Shown one piece after another: positions 61,504 through 64,000 of a stretch of DNA of 64,000 nucleotides. Origin of the DNA: CAYVAP01 sp964521065. Its GTDB lineage: Bacteria > Bacteroidota > Bacteroidia > J057. The notes beneath the pieces are model-generated. The model was not told the origin of the DNA and did no database searches. It worked only from the letters and a program-made list of their open reading frames with translations. A program made the position numbers and the translations under genes. The DNA lies in the NCBI GenBank assembly GCA_964521065.1, contig CAZFPQ010000003.1:1-64000 (forward strand), read 5' to 3'. The first letter of the stretch is position 1, and the number at the start of each line of letters is the position of its first letter.

Positions 61504-61804
61504 GGTTACGAAAGAAATCAATCCCAGCCTTTTTAAGAAGTACAATAGGGCTTTTTGATAGAAATATTTTCGGACCTAGACAGCAAATCAAATTCTTCTC
61601 TTCATGGGCTAGGTGGAAAGGCGGATGATGGCTTACTTTACCTGAGTAAGTGGCCAAAAGAAAAACGGTAATCGGGGTACGGAAGTACGGGGTAGGTTGC
61701 TGTGTTCATTCATCCTTATATCCATAGCCCGTACCGCCATACCCCGATTTATTATCTCCATTTGCTAAAATCAGTATTTTCCTCACCAAACTATAGTCAC
61801 TGCT
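61504..61804. other. Divergent intergenic region holding repeat copy B
   Basis: 301 bases between the coiled-coil gene and the dihydroorotase gene. Contains the palindromic element at 61670-61749 only; promoters for both genes must be here but were not resolved. Confidence 0.6.
61670..61749. repeat. Palindromic dispersed repeat, copy B
   Basis: 80 bases with inverted ends AATCGGGGTACGG and CCATACCCCGATT. Its reverse complement aligns along almost its whole length with copy A at 49361: AATCGGGGTATGGC, GCTATGG, TATAAG, GATGAATG, CAAC, TACCCCGTACT and CCGT-CCCCGA are shared in order. Confidence 0.85.
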
Positions 61805-63133
61805 ATGAGCATTCTCATCAAAGGCGCAACTCTGGTCAACGAAGGCCAGCAATATCAAGCAGATCTTCTGGTTAAGGACGGCCTTATCCATCACATTGGA
61901 CCTGCAATCAATGCCATCGCAGATCACATCATTGACGCTCATGGCTTGTGGCTCCTTCCAGGACTGATTGACGATCAGGTTCACTTCCGCGAGCCCGGCC
62001 TGACTCATAAAGGAGACCTGTACACAGAGTCACGCGCGGCCGTAGCTGGAGGGGTTACGACGTTCATGGAGATGCCCAATACCAAACCACAGACCCTTAC
62101 GCAGGATTTACTTGAGCAAAAATATCAGCGTGCCGCCGAGGTAAGCCCAGCCAACTACAGTTTTTTCATGGGGGCATCCAACGACAACATTGAGGAAGTC
62201 CTTAAGACCAACCCCAAAGAAGTCTGTGGCATCAAAGTTTTCATGGGATCTTCGACGGGCAATATGTTGGTAGACGATGCACAAACCCTAGAGGGGATTT
62301 TTCGGGAGGCACCTACCTTGGTGGCTACGCATTGTGAGAAAGAAGAGATCATTCGGGCCAACCTGGCCCAAGCCAAGGCTGAGTACGGAGATAACATTCC
62401 CATAGAGCTACATCCCATCATTCGCTCTGAAGAGGCTTGTTACGCTTCTTCGAGCTTGGCGGTGGAACTCGCAAAAAAACACGGCACTCGGCTCCATATT
62501 CTGCATATTTCCACGGCTAAGGAACTTGCCTTATTCAATCCTGGCCCCCTGACCTCTAAGCTTATCACCGCAGAAGCTTGCATTCATCATTTGTGGTTTA
62601 CCGATCAGGCCTACGCCCAAAAAGGGACCCACATAAAGTGGAATCCCGCAGTCAAAACGGCGGAGGATCGGGCAGCCATTAGGGCCGCCGTCAAAGAAGG
62701 ACGAATCGACGTCATCGCCACCGACCATGCCCCACATACCGAGGCGGAGAAAGCCAATCCTTATCTCAGTGCCCCATCAGGAGGTCCTTTGGTTCAGCAT
62801 AGCCTAGTGGCCTTACTAGAATTGGTGGCCCAAGGAGTTTTTAGCCTAGAAGAAGTCGTACACAAAACCAGTCATGCGGTAGCGGAATGTTTCCAAATTG
62901 ATAAGCGAGGCTACTTGCGAGAGGGGTATCACGCTGACTTGGTCTTAGTGGACCCCAAAGCGCCATGGGTAGTAAACAAAGAAAACATCCGCTACAAATG
63001 TGGCTGGTCCCCCTTTGAAGGCCAGACTTTTCAAGCCCAGGTGCATAGCACCATGGTCAGTGGAAAACTGGTTTACCAGCAAGGCCGTCTTGATGACAGT
63101 GCCCGGGGTCAGCGCTTGAGCTTTTCTCGCTGA
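61805..63133 (+). CDS. pyrC: Dihydroorotase (class I)
   Basis: Catalyses reversible cyclisation of carbamoyl-aspartate to dihydroorotate in pyrimidine synthesis. 442 residues, normal for the class I (amidohydrolase) type. Motifs: DDQVHFREPG (56-65) with H60 and R62, CGIKVFMGSSTGNM with the Lys that is carboxylated to bridge the metals, the metal-binding His in LVATHCEKEE and RLHILHISTA, and VIATDHAPHT with the catalytic Asp. The first His of the usual H-x-H is Gln here (D-D-Q-V-H), a variant I recall in Bacteroidota class I enzymes. Allantoinase or hydantoinase cannot be wholly excluded but are less likely. Its 3' end overlaps the convergent gene by 25 bases. Confidence 0.92.
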   Translation: MSILIKGATLVNEGQQYQADLLVKDGLIHHIGPAINAIADHIIDAHGLWLLPGLIDDQVHFREPGLTHKGDLYTESRAAVAGGVTTFMEMPNTKPQTLTQDLLEQKYQRAAEVSPANYSFFMGASNDNIEEVLKTNPKEVCGIKVFMGSSTGNMLVDDAQTLEGIFREAPTLVATHCEKEEIIRANLAQAKAEYGDNIPIELHPIIRSEEACYASSSLAVELAKKHGTRLHILHISTAKELALFNPGPLTSKLITAEACIHHLWFTDQAYAQKGTHIKWNPAVKTAEDRAAIRAAVKEGRIDVIATDHAPHTEAEKANPYLSAPSGGPLVQHSLVALLELVAQGVFSLEEVVHKTSHAVAECFQIDKRGYLREGYHADLVLVDPKAPWVVNKENIRYKCGWSPFEGQTFQAQVHSTMVSGKLVYQQGRLDDSARGQRLSFSR

Positions 63134-64000
63134 GGATGAGCAGGAGAAGCCTCTCCTAGATATACAGTCATGTCTACGTGATTGCCGGGCCTAATTAACA
63201 GGTGAGGCTCAGCATCTTCTATGAGAGGATAGGCATGGGTGCTCAAGGTATGAGGCCACCAGCCTTGTTGCTGTGACCAATCGTACCAGACAGGTCCATT
63301 ACCTTGACCTTGCAGATAAAATTCGAGGCTTTGAGGAAGCAGGCGGGGCAGTTTTTCGACCTCTCCTGATCTCGACAGCACTTGCCCTTCGCCGAAGGAG
63401 ATATCTATGCTTAGGGGGTCTAAATGCGACAGGCTATGCGAAATCCGATTGGATAGGCTGTTGGGATGCAGGTGATAGGCTTCTGAAGGAAGAATCAGCA
63501 AGGCACGTGAATCTGGGAATTCAGCCATCAGTTGTCCAATGCGGTCAAGGCGATGCTGATCGTGATGTTGTTTACTCCCATTGCTGCGGTAATAAGTCTC
63601 CAAAGCAATCAAATTGGTCCAAGCGAGTTGAGTGGAAGAATCTGCCTCAGCTAGAAAAGGGGTTATATCGTTCCTCACTTCATTCAAATAGTCGATGGTG
63701 GCAGCTGAAATCCGGGTTTGCCCTAAGTCCTCAAAAAGACAGTGATGAAGGCTGTCAAATGTTTTCCAACTCTCATGCTCCTCCTTTTCCGCCCAAAAAA
63801 GCTCTATCCGGGCCAGGCTCTCCCTAGGATCATCAAGGGCGATTCCTACTACTTTCTGGGTCGGATCAAGATGAATATCTGTCAAGATTTCCTGCCACTC
63901 TCCCGTTTCAGGCCAATAAGGAATTAGCGGGCCATCGGGGGTGAGCAATTGGCCCACATCTAGCATCACAAAGTCAAAATCACCTTGCTGAACCAATTTT
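63109..64000 (-). CDS. Hypothetical protein, truncated by the window end
   Basis: The visible C-terminal part is about 297 residues with no stop through base 64000; the true start may lie outside the window. It contains strands and loops with many Asp, His and Trp (LDPTQKVVGIALDDP, HHDQHRLDRIGQLMAEFPDSRALLIL) and ends in QREKLKR. I recognise no family. There is no visible signal peptide because the N-terminus may be missing. It overlaps the 3' end of the dihydroorotase gene by 25 bases on the opposite strand. Confidence 0.6.
   Translation of the reverse strand, partial: KLVQQGDFDFVMLDVGQLLTPDGPLIPYWPETGEWQEILTDIHLDPTQKVVGIALDDPRESLARIELFWAEKEEHESWKTFDSLHHCLFEDLGQTRISAATIDYLNEVRNDITPFLAEADSSTQLAWTNLIALETYYRSNGSKQHHDQHRLDRIGQLMAEFPDSRALLILPSEAYHLHPNSLSNRISHSLSHLDPLSIDISFGEGQVLSRSGEVEKLPRLLPQSLEFYLQGQGNGPVWYDWSQQQGWWPHTLSTHAYPLIEDAEPHLLIRPGNHVDMTVYLGEASPAHPQREKLKR

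Noticed and set aside
61970..62000. Dihydroorotase inactivated by loss of the first metal His (D-D-Q-V-H)
   Set aside because: I recall the same DDQVHFREPG in Bacteroidota class I enzymes; the other motifs are intact, so it is a lineage variant.

Overview
The window is a chromosomal segment of a Bacteroidota bacterium. Its gene content and style fit a Saprospiria/Lewinella-like lineage, but the genus is an inference. The evidence is four secreted proteins with C-terminal type IX secretion (T9SS) sorting domains, a PorV/PorQ-type outer-membrane barrel, the ileS-TraR/DksA-lspA gene order typical of the phylum, a TIGR02999-type ECF sigma factor, absence of Shine-Dalgarno sequences, and many short lipoproteins. 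There are no rRNA, tRNA, CRISPR, phage or transposase genes. A 100-N scaffold gap lies at 8929-9028.

Layout. 0-9 kb: a secreted sulfatase-YHYH fusion and a small DUF6702-like protein, then a minus-strand cluster running from 8170 to 2987. That cluster is a CDP-alcohol phosphatidyltransferase fused to an LtaS/sulfatase-type ectodomain, a PAPS sulfotransferase, a START-like protein and a PLP aminotransferase; together they look like a candidate envelope-lipid head-group pathway. 9-19 kb: two NYN-nuclease proteins (one with OST-HTH, one with a cold-shock domain), a SWIM protein and a DUF5691-like protein, a PGRP-type amidase coupled to an ECF sigma factor, and a PorV-like barrel. 19-26 kb: lspA, TraR/DksA-like and ileS, then an oxidoreductase/DUF1080 sugar pair and dtd. 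27-32.5 kb: a 666-residue caspase-like protease, lipoproteins and a TlpA-like thioredoxin protein. 32.8-35.8 kb: nuoJKL without the rest of the nuo operon. 36-41.5 kb: FkbM methyltransferase, ribA, a RibD-C reductase and an MDR oxidoreductase, a PspC protein and a polyprenyl synthase.

41.6-48.2 kb: an S74-chaperone surface protein, a small T9SS protein and a glycosyltransferase. Next comes a BlaI/M56-BlaR-like regulatory pair with a third gene that repeats the receptor's own C-terminal sensor region. Three matched inverted-repeat operators lie upstream of blaI. 48.4-64 kb: cupin, gamma-glutamylcyclotransferase, DUF389 membrane protein, two unknowns, dprA, a 1519-residue secreted duplicated choice-of-anchor I protein, a 1004-residue coiled-coil protein that looks like an SMC/SbcC ATPase whose nucleotide motifs have decayed, dihydroorotase, and a gene truncated by the window end.

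Between genes the sequence carries an unusual population of low-complexity repeats. They include perfect tandem arrays of 7-, 8- and 9-bp words and at least two clearly homologous imperfect palindromes of about 80 bp in opposite orientation at 49.4 and 61.7 kb, with a related expanded form at 38.6 kb. These repeats, the lipid-enzyme fusion cluster, the decayed SMC-like protein and the duplicated sensor module are the most unusual things here.
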